Shown in pieces: positions 9,713 through 19,516 of a stretch of DNA of 39,660 nucleotides (positions are counted from its first letter, which is position 1; each line of letters begins with the position of its first letter). A model generated the notes under the pieces. The model did not search any database. It was not told the origin of the DNA and saw nothing but the letters and a program-made list of their open reading frames with translations. The position numbers and the translations under genes are program-made. Source of the DNA: Flavobacteriaceae bacterium (GTDB lineage Bacteria > Bacteroidota > Bacteroidia > Flavobacteriales > Flavobacteriaceae); assembly GCA_026988075.1 (NCBI GenBank), contig JALSLZ010000171.1, positions 1-39,660 of the forward strand, given 5' to 3'.

Positions 9713-10429
9713 ATGAAATTAGACATTCTTGCCATTGGAGCACATCCAGACGATATTGAATTAGGCTGTGGAGCAACTATTGCTAAAGAGATATCTTTAG
9801 GTAAAAAAGTAGGCGTTTTAGATTTAACTCGTGGCGAATTAGGTACAAGAGGTTCTGCTGAAATTAGAGATAAAGAAGCTTTGGCTGCTGCAAAAATTTT
9901 AGGTTTAAGTAGTCGTGAAAATTTAGCTTTTGCTGATGGTTTTTTTATTAATGACAAAGAACATCAATTAAAAGTAATTGAAATTATTAGAAAACACCAA
10001 CCAGATATTATTCTTTGCAATGCCATTGAAGATAGACATATTGACCACGCAAAAGGCAGTAAACTTGTAAGCGATGCTGCGTTTCTTTCTGGTTTGCGCA
10101 AAATAGAAACATTTTTAGATGGTAAACCTCAAGAAAAGTGGCGACCAAAACACGTATATCATTACATTCAATGGAACACGATTAAACCCGATTTTGTTGT
10201 AGATGTATCGGATTTTATTGACATTAAAATAAAAGCCGTTAAAGCATATGGCTCTCAATTTTACAATCCTGATAGTAAAGAACCCATTTCTCCTATTACA
10301 AGTAAAAATTTTATTGATAGTATAAATTATCGAGCACAAGACTTAGGCCGATTAATAGGCGCCTTATATGCTGAGGGTTTTACTGTAGAACGACCAATTG
10401 CCATTAAAAATTTAGATAAATTAATTTAA
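9713..10429 (+). CDS. bshB1: Bacillithiol biosynthesis deacetylase BshB1
   Basis: MKLDILAIGAHPDDIELGCGATIAKEISLGKKVGVLDLTRGELGTRGS; IEDRHIDHAKGSKLVSDAAFLSGL. Confidence 0.93.
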   Translation: MKLDILAIGAHPDDIELGCGATIAKEISLGKKVGVLDLTRGELGTRGSAEIRDKEALAAAKILGLSSRENLAFADGFFINDKEHQLKVIEIIRKHQPDIILCNAIEDRHIDHAKGSKLVSDAAFLSGLRKIETFLDGKPQEKWRPKHVYHYIQWNTIKPDFVVDVSDFIDIKIKAVKAYGSQFYNPDSKEPISPITSKNFIDSINYRAQDLGRLIGALYAEGFTVERPIAIKNLDKLI

Positions 10430-10436
10430 TTTTTCC

Positions 10437-10466
10437 TTGTTATAAATAATAAAAAGTTTAAATTTG
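10437..10466 (+). promoter_or_regulatory. Bacteroidota-type promoter for tRNA-His
   Basis: TTG (10437-10439), 19 nt, TAAATTTG (10459-10466). Confidence 0.6.
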
Positions 10467-10515
10467 CACTCGCAAATGATATTTGCTGTTCATGAGAAGA
10501 ACTAAAAACAAAAAT

Positions 10516-10590
10516 GGTGGTTGTAGCTCAGTTGGTTAGAGCATCGGTTTGTGGTACCGAGGGTCGTGGGTTCGAATCCCATCTTCCACC
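10516..10590 (+). tRNA. tRNA-His (anticodon GTG)
   Basis: Cloverleaf read by hand: GGTGGTTG TA GCTC..GAGC A TCGGT TT GTG GT ACCGA GGGTC GTGGG TTCGAAT CCCAT CTTCCAC C; G-1:C73 extra pair typical of tRNA-His; CCA not encoded. Confidence 0.95.
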
Positions 10591-10592
10591 CA

Positions 10593-10626
10593 AAAAAGCT
10601 CGCAATCAATAGGTTGCGAGCTTTTT
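10593..10626 (+). terminator. Rho-independent terminator after tRNA-His
   Basis: 13-bp stem aaaaagctcgcaa / ttgcgagcttttt with an 8-nt loop. Confidence 0.85.
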
Positions 10627-10662
10627 AAATTTATAAAGTATTTAAAAAGATATCAAATTATC

Positions 10663-10818
10663 ATGAGTAAAAAAGGAAAAGCAAAAAATGGCACTAACAA
10701 AGCAAAGCATAGCAAACTCCTTAATCAAAAAAAAAATCGAGTAAAGCTAAAAAAAGAACAGAATAAACTCCGCTTAAAAGAATTAAAAGCACTTATTAAA
10801 AAATCTAACCAAGAATAA
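10663..10818 (+). CDS. Small, very Lys-rich basic protein (51 aa)
   Basis: MSKKGKAKNGTNKAKHSKLLNQKKNRVKLKKEQNKLRLKELKALIKKSNQE. The ORF-track start at 10549 lies inside tRNA-His and the terminator, so the internal ATG at 10663 is the plausible start. Confidence 0.6.
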   Translation: MSKKGKAKNGTNKAKHSKLLNQKKNRVKLKKEQNKLRLKELKALIKKSNQE

Positions 10819-10855
10819 TGTTTTTTTATAAACACTTTACAACATCTTAAATTAC

Positions 10856-11857
10856 TTACCAGCTTTCTTTAAAGGTTTTACCATTATAAATAGCATCTGT
10901 TAAAGAAACTAAACCTGCTTTATGCATAATTCTCACGACTTTAATTGGCCAAGTTTTTCTAAAATTATATGAGTTTTTTTTACCGCCAATTCCGTTAATA
11001 AATTGAATTGCCGTACTTTCTTTCAGCAATATTTTTTTACCATGTTTTTTAACCAAAGCATCCATTGCAGCTCGTGTTTTACGATAAGCACTTATTTTAC
11101 TGGTTCTCGATATAAAAACAGTAACAAAATCTGTTACATTTTGCGCATGCGCTTTTGCTTTTGCCTCTGGATGATGTTCTAAATAACCTAATCTAAATTT
11201 TGTTCCTGCCCAAGGCGATGGCCTATAATCTTTTTTTAAGCTTGACGGACGTTGTTCCATATAATATTTACTTTTATCTATCGAAGCTATTTCTAACGAA
11301 TCGAATAAAATGCGTTTGTCTTTTTTCAACCTTGGCAAATACAATGCTGGCAACCTTATATCGCCTCTTCTTTTACTTGAACCTAAACTTAAAATATTAC
11401 CTGTAATTTGACCTATATAACCCTTATTCCAACCTGATTCTAAACCTGCAATCGCTAACAATGCTGCTGGCGGAACATTTTGCTCCATACATACTCTTGT
11501 TGCGTCTACAGATAACTTTTCATAAAACTTAGTAACGTGATTATACTTTCTAAAACTATATATTTTCGGTTTACTACTTGCATTTTTTTTTACAACCACC
11601 TTCGCTTTTTCAATATTTTTCGACTTTATTACTATTTCTTTATCCTTAACGATTTTTTGTTCATGAACGTTAATTTTTGTTATGACAGTAGTATCTTTTT
11701 CAGGCACCGCTTTTTTTTCTAAATTACCTTCTATTATTTCTTTTTTGTTTTTTTTAACTTGTACAACGTCTTTTTTAATAAGATTATTGGTTTCTTTTTT
11801 ACCGTTGCAACTTGACACAACAAGGATAATAATTAAGGCAATAATTGATTTTTTCAT
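10856..11857 (-). CDS. Glucosaminidase-domain lipoprotein (peptidoglycan hydrolase)
   Basis: Lipobox-like IILVVSSCNG; AALLAIAGLESGWNKGYIGQITGNILSLGS; Lys-rich linker. Confidence 0.82.
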   Translation of the reverse strand: MKKSIIALIIILVVSSCNGKKETNNLIKKDVVQVKKNKKEIIEGNLEKKAVPEKDTTVITKINVHEQKIVKDKEIVIKSKNIEKAKVVVKKNASSKPKIYSFRKYNHVTKFYEKLSVDATRVCMEQNVPPAALLAIAGLESGWNKGYIGQITGNILSLGSSKRRGDIRLPALYLPRLKKDKRILFDSLEIASIDKSKYYMEQRPSSLKKDYRPSPWAGTKFRLGYLEHHPEAKAKAHAQNVTDFVTVFISRTSKISAYRKTRAAMDALVKKHGKKILLKESTAIQFINGIGGKKNSYNFRKTWPIKVVRIMHKAGLVSLTDAIYNGKTFKESW

Positions 11858-12004
11858 CTATCTATTTCTGTAAATATTCATTCAAATATATGCTATTTTA
11901 ACAAGTTAAAAAAAATGATGCTTTTTTCAACCAAACAATTTAGTACTTTTGTGTTCATATTATGTGCAATCAAACTTAATTAGCCTTAATAAAACATAAC
12001 AACA

Positions 12005-12847
12005 ATGCACAAAAATAATATTCATAACAACAAATACGATTTAGAAAAATTAAGTGTAATTAATCCTTTATTAAAAGATTCTATTTTTACTAATCAGTAC
12101 GGCAATTTAACCATTGATTTTGCAAAGCCTAAAGCAGTTAAAAATTTAAATTATGCTTTATTAAAAAAACATTATAATATTAATTTTTGGGCGTTTTCTG
12201 ATGACAATCTTTGCCCACCAATTCCAAGTAGGGTTGACTATATTCATTATTTAGCCGATTTAATTCCAAACACTAAAAAAGTAACTGTTTTAGATATTGG
12301 CACTGGTGCAACTTGCATTTATCCATTACTTGGAAACGCAATTTACAACTGGTATTTTATCGGTACTGACATTGATGACAAATCCATTAAAAATGCTCAA
12401 AAAATTGTTAATGAAAATAATCTAAGCGATAAAATTCAGTTTAGACTACAAACTGATGGAAATAATATTCTTAACGGAATTGTAAATCCTCAAGATAAAT
12501 TTACAGTTTCTATGTGTAATCCGCCATTTTACAAATCTAAAGAAGATGCTATAAAAGCAAATAACAGAAAACAAAAAAACCTTAAAATAAACAGTACTAC
12601 ACGAAATTTTAGTGGAACAGCTAATGAATTATGGTATAAAGGCGGCGAAAAAGCTTTCTTACACAACTATTTATATCAAAGTTCGCAATACAAAGGTCAA
12701 TTTGAATGGTTTACAAGCTTGGTTTCGAAAAAAGAATTGATTAAAAGCATGAAAAAATCTTTAACGAAACTAAACGTAAAGCAATTTAAAATTATAGAAA
12801 TGAAACAAGGCAATAAAATTAGCCATATTATTGCATGGCAATTTTAA
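12005..12847 (+). CDS. rlmF: 23S rRNA (adenine(1618)-N(6))-methyltransferase RlmF
   Basis: VLDIGTGATCIYPLLG, NPPFYKSKEDA (NPPF motif), RNFSGTANELWYKGGEKAF. Confidence 0.93.
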   Translation: MHKNNIHNNKYDLEKLSVINPLLKDSIFTNQYGNLTIDFAKPKAVKNLNYALLKKHYNINFWAFSDDNLCPPIPSRVDYIHYLADLIPNTKKVTVLDIGTGATCIYPLLGNAIYNWYFIGTDIDDKSIKNAQKIVNENNLSDKIQFRLQTDGNNILNGIVNPQDKFTVSMCNPPFYKSKEDAIKANNRKQKNLKINSTTRNFSGTANELWYKGGEKAFLHNYLYQSSQYKGQFEWFTSLVSKKELIKSMKKSLTKLNVKQFKIIEMKQGNKISHIIAWQF

Positions 12848-12852
12848 CACTA

Positions 12853-14025
12853 TTATTCATCAAGAATATTTAAAATAATTTTACATCCTTGCTTAATTTC
12901 ATCGATAGAAATATTTAATGGTGGCGTAATTCTAACAGCACTACTTTCAAAAAGCAACCAAAAAAGTAATAATCCATTATCTAATGCTTTTAAAATAAGC
13001 TTACTTGCCTGATCTGCATCATCAACAATTATCGCAAGCATTAAGCCTTTACCTCTAACTTCTTTTATTTTAGGATGTACTAATAATTCGCGAAAAAGAT
13101 TTTCTTTTTTTAGCACATTTCTCATTAAATCTGGCTTTAAAACTTCTTTTAATGTCGCTAAAGCGGATGATGCTATTAATGGATTACCGCCAAATGTTGT
13201 TATATGACCCAATTTAGGATTGTTTTTTAAACTACTCATTAATTTACTTGATGCAATAAATGCACCAATAGGTAAACCACCGCCAAGACCTTTACCTGTA
13301 ATAATTATATCTGGCGACATGTTTTGATTTTGAAATTCAAATAATTTTCCTGTTCGCCCAATACCACTTTGTATTTCGTCTAAAATCAGCAAAGCGCCAA
13401 CTTCTTTACAGCGCTCTTTTACCTTTTTTAAATATCCCTTTTCAGGAACAATAAACCCTGCGCCACCTTGAATTGTTTCTAAAATAACACAAGCTGTTTT
13501 TGTAGTTATTTTAGCAATTTTATCAAAATTATTAAATTCGATAAATTTTGTATTTGGCAACAATGGTCTAAAAGCACGATTTTGATCTTCTGCACCACAA
13601 ACACTCATGGCGCCTTGCGTATTACCATGATAAGAAAATTTCGCACCAATCATTTCGCTACGACCTGTAACTCGTTTAGCCAATTTTAAAGCACCTTCGG
13701 TTGCTTCTGTACCAGAATTAACTAAATAGACTTGGTCAAAATTACTTGGCAAGTTATCAATCAGTAATTTAGATAAAGCAACTGGAGCTTCTTGAACAAA
13801 TTCTCCGTAAACCATAACATGTAAATACTTATCTACTTGTTTTTTTATTGCATCATTTATTTTTGGATTATTGTGACCTAATGTATTTGCAGAAACTCCT
13901 GCAATAAAGTCTAAATATTTTTTGTTATTTACATCATAAACAAAAGTTCCTTTTGCATGAGAAATCTCAATTGATAAAGGTGTATTTGTAGTTTGTGCTT
14001 GGTATTTAAAAAAATCTGATTTCAA
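12853..14025 (-). CDS. Aspartate aminotransferase family protein (class-III PLP aminotransferase)
   Basis: VNSGTEATEGALKLAKR, LILDEIQSGIGRTGKLFEFQ, ITGKGLGGGLPIGAFIAS. Confidence 0.9.
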   Translation of the reverse strand: MKSDFFKYQAQTTNTPLSIEISHAKGTFVYDVNNKKYLDFIAGVSANTLGHNNPKINDAIKKQVDKYLHVMVYGEFVQEAPVALSKLLIDNLPSNFDQVYLVNSGTEATEGALKLAKRVTGRSEMIGAKFSYHGNTQGAMSVCGAEDQNRAFRPLLPNTKFIEFNNFDKIAKITTKTACVILETIQGGAGFIVPEKGYLKKVKERCKEVGALLILDEIQSGIGRTGKLFEFQNQNMSPDIIITGKGLGGGLPIGAFIASSKLMSSLKNNPKLGHITTFGGNPLIASSALATLKEVLKPDLMRNVLKKENLFRELLVHPKIKEVRGKGLMLAIIVDDADQASKLILKALDNGLLLFWLLFESSAVRITPPLNISIDEIKQGCKIILNILDE

Positions 14026-14058
14026 TCTATCTCAATTATTTGGTTCTTTATCAAAAAA

Positions 14059-15627
14059 TTACTTTTCAATGACTTTTTGTTTCTTTTTAATTGACTTTTT
14101 ACTCAATTTAACTTCTTTATTTTTAATAATACCTTTAATAAAAATATCCTCTTTTGTTTTTGGACGTTCATTTTCTCGCCATATAAAATTTTTCAATTTT
14201 CTAATATTTTCTGGCAATTTAGATGGCGGATATGTTTTTCCATCTTCTTTAATTAAATAGCGGATTTCTTTTATTTCTTTATTTTTAAATTTTATATGAA
14301 ATTTACTACAAGTAGTAATTGCAATAGCCATTAATTCAGTTGTTTCATCATCACGTAAGTATGTTAAGGTTTCTCCATTACCCACAAAATCGACTGTTTT
14401 AATTTCGTTATTCTCAAATTTAGCATACATATCTCTGCCTTTAATTTGATTAAAACCTTCAATAGTATCTTTCTGAATTAAAAATGCATCTTCTAAAACT
14501 TTCAAACTATCTAATTTTTCGGTTTTCGGATTGCTCAATAAATGGATTAGTTTACCTGTAATTTGACCGTTTTCCGTCCATAAAACTGGCTTTTTAAACA
14601 TTTTTAATAAACCAGTTGCTTGATTAGAATGTAAAGAATCGCATTTTCCACTCATATCTGGTTTAAAAAATTTAACATTATGGTAAGCTCTAACAATCCG
14701 CTTATCAGGTTTACCTGTAAAAAGCAAAGTGTCGCCATGAATATAAATAGAATCCTTTTCTGTTTTACTTATTGCAACTGCTCTTTTTACCACAAAAGCC
14801 GAATCTTTTTCTCTAAAATATTCTGCATAATTACCTCTTAATACTGTATTATTTATAGTATCTGTCATTATAATATTTCGAGTTGCAGATGCAAAAGCTC
14901 TTTTTCTATCATAATACAAACTATCGCCATCAATGCGCCTGTCTTTATATAAAATATATGCATTTTTGGTAAAATGAGAAACATCTGCTTTGGTATCATA
15001 AAAGCCTTTTTCACAATAAATAAAACTTTCTTTACCTTTGATAGTAGTTTTTCCATACAAATAAGCCTTACCAGTATCTGTAAAATAATCTAAATGCTTT
15101 GATTTTAAAACATATTCTGGGTTTGTAATAATTACATCGGTTTCTGCTTGGAATTTTTTCTCATTTAAAAAATAATTTCCTGTTTCACTTTCTAAAACAT
15201 TGGTATCGTCTTCAATAGTTGCATGATGCCTATAATACAGTTGTTGCGAAACTCTATCAAATTGAAGCGTGTCGGTTTTAAGCGTCATGCTTTGGTCTTT
15301 TAAAACAACATCTCCCCAAGAAAGTGATTGCTTTGTTTTACCATCATATTCAATATATTTACTTGTTTGAATAATTGTATCACCTTGATTTAAAATTACT
15401 TTACCTAATGCTTGTAAATAATTATTTGCATTATATAAAATTGCTTTTTTACATTTTAAAGTAGCGCCATCAACTTCAATAAAAACATTACCTAATGCAA
15501 TGGTTGCATCTGGATAATTTTCTTCATCCGTTTCTAAAAAATCGGCATGTTTAATTGCTATTTGCTTTTCTTGCCCGTAGCACAAACTCGTAGCGATTAA
15601 AAATATAAAAAGAATTGTTTTATTCAA
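14059..15627 (-). CDS. OstA/LptA-like organic solvent tolerance protein
   Basis: Signal peptide; repeated OstA-like strands (DATIALGNVFIEVDGATLKCKKAILYNANNYLQALGKVILNQGDTI; IEYDGKTKQSLSWGDVVLKDQSMTLKTDTLQFDR). Confidence 0.88.
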   Translation of the reverse strand: MNKTILFIFLIATSLCYGQEKQIAIKHADFLETDEENYPDATIALGNVFIEVDGATLKCKKAILYNANNYLQALGKVILNQGDTIIQTSKYIEYDGKTKQSLSWGDVVLKDQSMTLKTDTLQFDRVSQQLYYRHHATIEDDTNVLESETGNYFLNEKKFQAETDVIITNPEYVLKSKHLDYFTDTGKAYLYGKTTIKGKESFIYCEKGFYDTKADVSHFTKNAYILYKDRRIDGDSLYYDRKRAFASATRNIIMTDTINNTVLRGNYAEYFREKDSAFVVKRAVAISKTEKDSIYIHGDTLLFTGKPDKRIVRAYHNVKFFKPDMSGKCDSLHSNQATGLLKMFKKPVLWTENGQITGKLIHLLSNPKTEKLDSLKVLEDAFLIQKDTIEGFNQIKGRDMYAKFENNEIKTVDFVGNGETLTYLRDDETTELMAIAITTCSKFHIKFKNKEIKEIRYLIKEDGKTYPPSKLPENIRKLKNFIWRENERPKTKEDIFIKGIIKNKEVKLSKKSIKKKQKVIEK

Positions 15628-15809
15628 TGTGGTATAATTTACCGCAAATTTAACAAATTAATTGCTTATATAATTTTGTTATCTGTGCTTTATCATTTAT
15701 TTAACAATCCGTTTTATTTTTAATTGAATGTTTTTAATCTTTTTACTAATTTATTTTGTTAATTTGTAACGTTATATAATATTAATTACAATATAATTAA
15801 CCAAGCCAA

Positions 15810-16760
15810 ATGGATACAATAAATAATACCAATTTTAATTTTCCGAATCAAAAAAATGTTTATCGTGGTAAAGTACGAGAAGTCTACAATATTAACAATG
15901 AAATATTGGTTATGATTGCTACAGATAGACTATCGGCTTTTGATGTTGTTTTACCAAAACAAATACCATTTAAAGGGCAAATATTAAATCAAATTGCGGC
16001 AAAAATGCTTTTAGAAACTGCCGATATTGTGCCTAATTGGTTACTTGCAACTCCAGACCCAAATGTTGCCGTAGGTTATTTTTGCGAGCCTTTTAAAGTA
16101 GAAATGGTAATTCGTGGTTATTTGTCTGGTCACGCAGCAAGAGAATATAAATTAGGTAAAAGAGAAATTTGTGGTGTTTCTATGCCTAATGGAATGAAAG
16201 AAAATGATAAATTCCCCATAGCTATAATTACACCTACAACAAAAGCAGATAACGGTTCGCACGATGAAGATATTAGCAAAAAAGATATTTTATCTCAAGG
16301 TATTGTTTCTGAAAAAGATTATGCCATTTTAGAAAATTACACCAAATTACTATTTAAAAGAGGTACGGAATTGGCAAACAAAAGAGGCTTAATTTTAGTT
16401 GATACAAAATACGAATTTGGTAAAACGAAAGATGGCAACATTGTATTAATTGATGAAATTCATACACCAGATTCTTCTCGTTATTTTTATGCTGACGGAT
16501 ATCAAACACGGCAAAACAACAATGAAAAACAGAAGCAACTATCTAAAGAATTTGTTAGACAATGGTTAATTTCTAAAGGTTTTCAAGGTTTAGACGGACA
16601 AACAATTCCGAAAATGAACGATAGCAAAATTAAGGAGATTTCTAATCGATACATCGAGTTATATGGGCAAATTACAGGTTTAAAATTTGAAAAAGGCTCT
16701 ACCAATAACATGCTACAACGTATTGATAAAAATGTAAAAAATTACTTGCAACACATCTAA
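15810..16760 (+). CDS. purC: Phosphoribosylaminoimidazolesuccinocarboxamide synthase
   Basis: [62 protein letters not shown]. Confidence 0.96.
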   Translation: MDTINNTNFNFPNQKNVYRGKVREVYNINNEILVMIATDRLSAFDVVLPKQIPFKGQILNQIAAKMLLETADIVPNWLLATPDPNVAVGYFCEPFKVEMVIRGYLSGHAAREYKLGKREICGVSMPNGMKENDKFPIAIITPTTKADNGSHDEDISKKDILSQGIVSEKDYAILENYTKLLFKRGTELANKRGLILVDTKYEFGKTKDGNIVLIDEIHTPDSSRYFYADGYQTRQNNNEKQKQLSKEFVRQWLISKGFQGLDGQTIPKMNDSKIKEISNRYIELYGQITGLKFEKGSTNNMLQRIDKNVKNYLQHI

Positions 16761-16775
16761 TCAACCGCAATTAAA

Positions 16776-17603
16776 ATGGTAGACATATTAGTTTCGACAA
16801 CATGGCTTAATAAAAATCTAACTAATGATAATTTAATTATTTTAGATGCAAGTCCACTATCAACTGCCACTGGCAAAAAATCTACTTTTAGTAATAAAAT
16901 TATTCCGTTTGCACGATTTTTTAATATTAAAGACGATTTTAGTGACACAAATAGTGAGTTTCCAAATACATTTCCTTCAGTAAAACAATTTGAGGAGAAA
17001 TGTATAAAACTGGGCATAAACAACACATCGCATATTGTTGTTTATGATAATTTAGGCATCTACACAAGCCCAAGAGTTTGGTGGATGTTTAAAACATTTG
17101 GTCATAAAAATGTATCTGTTGTAAATGGCGGATTACCCGAATGGATTAAAAATGGACTTACTACTAATCAAAAAAACAGAAAAAAAACTTATTTAAAAGG
17201 CGATTTCAAAGCTAATTTTAGAGCTGGCAACATCAAGTTCTACAATGACATTATAGCAAACATAACAACTAAAGAATATTTACTAATCGATGCTCGCTCA
17301 AAAGGACGATTTACTGGTAAAGAAAAAGAACCCAGAAAACACTTGCAAAGCGGAAGTATTACAAACGCTATAAACATTCCGTTTAAAGATGTTTTACAAA
17401 ATGGGAAATACAAATCAAAAACTGAATTACTTAACCTATTTAACACTAAAAAAATAGCCCATAAAAATTTAATTTTTAGCTGTGGTTCTGGTATAACTGC
17501 TTGTATTGTTTACTTAGCAAGTGAATTGATATTAAAAAACAATAAAAGCATTTACGATGGTTCATGGGCAGAATGGGCAGAAAAACAAAAATTATTTAAA
17601 TAA
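16776..17603 (+). CDS. Sulfurtransferase with two rhodanese domains
   Basis: IVVYDNLGIYTSPRVWWMFKTFGHKNVSVVNGGLPEW; LIDARSKGRFTGKEKEPR; catalytic loop FSCGSGITACI; YDGSWAEWA. Confidence 0.93.
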   Translation: MVDILVSTTWLNKNLTNDNLIILDASPLSTATGKKSTFSNKIIPFARFFNIKDDFSDTNSEFPNTFPSVKQFEEKCIKLGINNTSHIVVYDNLGIYTSPRVWWMFKTFGHKNVSVVNGGLPEWIKNGLTTNQKNRKKTYLKGDFKANFRAGNIKFYNDIIANITTKEYLLIDARSKGRFTGKEKEPRKHLQSGSITNAINIPFKDVLQNGKYKSKTELLNLFNTKKIAHKNLIFSCGSGITACIVYLASELILKNNKSIYDGSWAEWAEKQKLFK

Positions 17604-17661
17604 CTAACTTACATCTTATTTTTAATATATTTGAGAAGAAAACACCATAAATTGTAAATAC

Positions 17662-17997
17662 ATGTTCAATCAAAACGACATCAATTCATTAATTAACATT
17701 ATCCCAACAGGAAGACAAAATGCAATTACCGCATATATAATTGCTCAAAGTTTAGGATATCCTACTGGAGGAAATCAAGTTAAAACAAGAAACTTAATTA
17801 AGTTCGCCATAGCTAGTGGTAATTTAATTTTAAGTTCATCTAATGAAAATCCTAAAGGTTATTGGATTTCAATAGACAAGTCAGAAATAGTTGACACTAT
17901 ATCATCATTAGAGCATAGAGCAAACGAAATTTTAGATAGAGCTAATAATCTTAAAAACAATTGGAACAATATCAATCCCCAAAATATCATAACATAA
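17662..17997 (+). CDS. Hypothetical protein, phage-type winged-helix-like
   Basis: TGRQNAITAYIIAQSLGY...VKTRNLIKFAIASGNLILSSSNENPKGYWISIDKSEI: same layout as phage-encoded wHTH proteins (ENAIT..eL....g....r.i...I...R..G..I.....GYy...). By eye only. A TATATTTG -7-like element lies at 17626-17633. Confidence 0.5.
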   Translation: MFNQNDINSLINIIPTGRQNAITAYIIAQSLGYPTGGNQVKTRNLIKFAIASGNLILSSSNENPKGYWISIDKSEIVDTISSLEHRANEILDRANNLKNNWNNINPQNIIT

Positions 17998-18080
17998 ACA
18001 TATCGAATTATATCATAACTTTAATTTGATGAATATACTAATCTAAAATAAAAACCGTTTAATAATAAATCACAACTATT

Positions 18081-18914
18081 ATGACAAAACAACTGATTAT
18101 CATTGCACTTACTGTTTTTTTATTTTCTTGCGAAAAAGAAATTAATATAAGTCCAGAAACAAATATAAATACTGCAAAAGCAGTTTACAACCAAGCATAT
18201 CAAGAAAATTTTGAAGCAGACAAAATAGCTGATATTATTACCGATGCAAAAAACGCTTACGTACTTGTAGATCCTTTTTTAGATAATGTAACAGAGTCAA
18301 TAGCTGCCATAAAAGAAAACGGCAATGAAGTTGGCGCTTATATTAGCATTGGTACTGGAGAAAATTATCGAAGTGATTTTTCTGAAATGCAAGCCTATTT
18401 AGTTACAACGCCATGGGAACAATGGAATAATGAATATTTTGTAAATACAACCACTACGGGAATTATTGATATTATGAAAGCTCGTATTGATAAAATTGCA
18501 CTTTGGGGTTGCGATTGGGTAGAATTTGATAATATGGATTGGGTTTACGACAACGATTTAAGAACTACTTACGGTTTTGAAGTAACAGAAGCTGAGGGAA
18601 TTGCTTATTACCAAGAATTATGTGATTATGTTCATGAAAAAGGTATGAAATGCATGGCAAAAAATTTAGTTGAAAATGCTTCCAGTTTTGATGGTGTTTT
18701 ATACGAATCATACCACAATGAAAAAAATTGGTGGGAACAAGATGGAGCGCAAAGCTTTTTAGATGCTGGTAAATTAGTAATTGTTAATCATTATAACGAA
18801 GTAAATTGTGGTGAAATCTATACGGAATACAAAGCCATTTACAATAAAAATTTATCTTTTATTTGTGAAGATGCCAATCTTCATAAATATGTTCATTTTA
18901 ATGAAGAAAACTAA
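18081..18914 (+). CDS. GH114-like endo-alpha-1,4-polygalactosaminidase lipoprotein
   Basis: Lipobox VFLFSCEKE; GAYISIGTGENYRSDF, WGCDWVEFDNMDWVYD, YYQELCDYVHEKGMKCMAKNLVE. Confidence 0.75.
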   Translation: MTKQLIIIALTVFLFSCEKEINISPETNINTAKAVYNQAYQENFEADKIADIITDAKNAYVLVDPFLDNVTESIAAIKENGNEVGAYISIGTGENYRSDFSEMQAYLVTTPWEQWNNEYFVNTTTTGIIDIMKARIDKIALWGCDWVEFDNMDWVYDNDLRTTYGFEVTEAEGIAYYQELCDYVHEKGMKCMAKNLVENASSFDGVLYESYHNEKNWWEQDGAQSFLDAGKLVIVNHYNEVNCGEIYTEYKAIYNKNLSFICEDANLHKYVHFNEEN

Positions 18915-18916
18915 GC

Positions 18917-19516
18917 TTATAAATCTAACTTTAATTGAGTAGGTAATAATTTAAAGGTTTTTCTATGATAGGTAGTAATACCGAATTCTTTTATCCCATT
19001 GCGATGTTGCTTGGTTGGATAACCTTTATTCTTAGTCCAAAAATAATGAGGGAATTCTTTTGCAATTTCTTGCATGTATTCATCTCTATATGTTTTTGCT
19101 AATATAGATGCCGCAGCAATACTCATATATTTGGCGTCTCCTTTTACAATTGTTTTATACGGAATATTATTTAACGCTTTAAATTTATTACCATCAACAA
19201 TAATAAATTCAGGTTTTATATCAAGTGTTTCAATAGATTGATGCATTGCTAAAATTGATGCTTGCAAAATATTTATTTCTTCTATTTTTCGAGCATCTAC
19301 AAAAGAAACCGAAAAAGCCAATGCATTTTCTTCGATAAAAGGTTTTAAAATTTTACGCTGCTTTTCTGTTAATTGCTTTGAGTCATTTAACAATGGATGC
19401 TTAAAATTGTCTGGTAAAATAACTGCGGCAGCAACTACTGGTCCAGCCAAACAACCTCTTCCTGCTTCATCGGTTCCAGCCTCTAATTTATATTTTGAAA
19501 ATTTTAACTTAAGCAT
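18917..19516 (-). CDS. rnhB: Ribonuclease HII
   Basis: [57 protein letters not shown]. Confidence 0.96.
   Translation of the reverse strand: MLKLKFSKYKLEAGTDEAGRGCLAGPVVAAAVILPDNFKHPLLNDSKQLTEKQRKILKPFIEENALAFSVSFVDARKIEEINILQASILAMHQSIETLDIKPEFIIVDGNKFKALNNIPYKTIVKGDAKYMSIAAASILAKTYRDEYMQEIAKEFPHYFWTKNKGYPTKQHRNGIKEFGITTYHRKTFKLLPTQLKLDL

Noticed and set aside
9691-9957. Minus-strand 88-aa ORF
   Set aside because: Antisense shadow of the 5' end of bshB1; no independent support.
10549-10662. N-terminal extension of the 89-aa ORF
   Set aside because: Lies within tRNA-His and its terminator; the real start is most likely 10663.
12848-12852. Convergent rlmF/aminotransferase ends only about 5 bp apart
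   Set aside because: No hairpin or overlap of note; tight convergent genes are ordinary.
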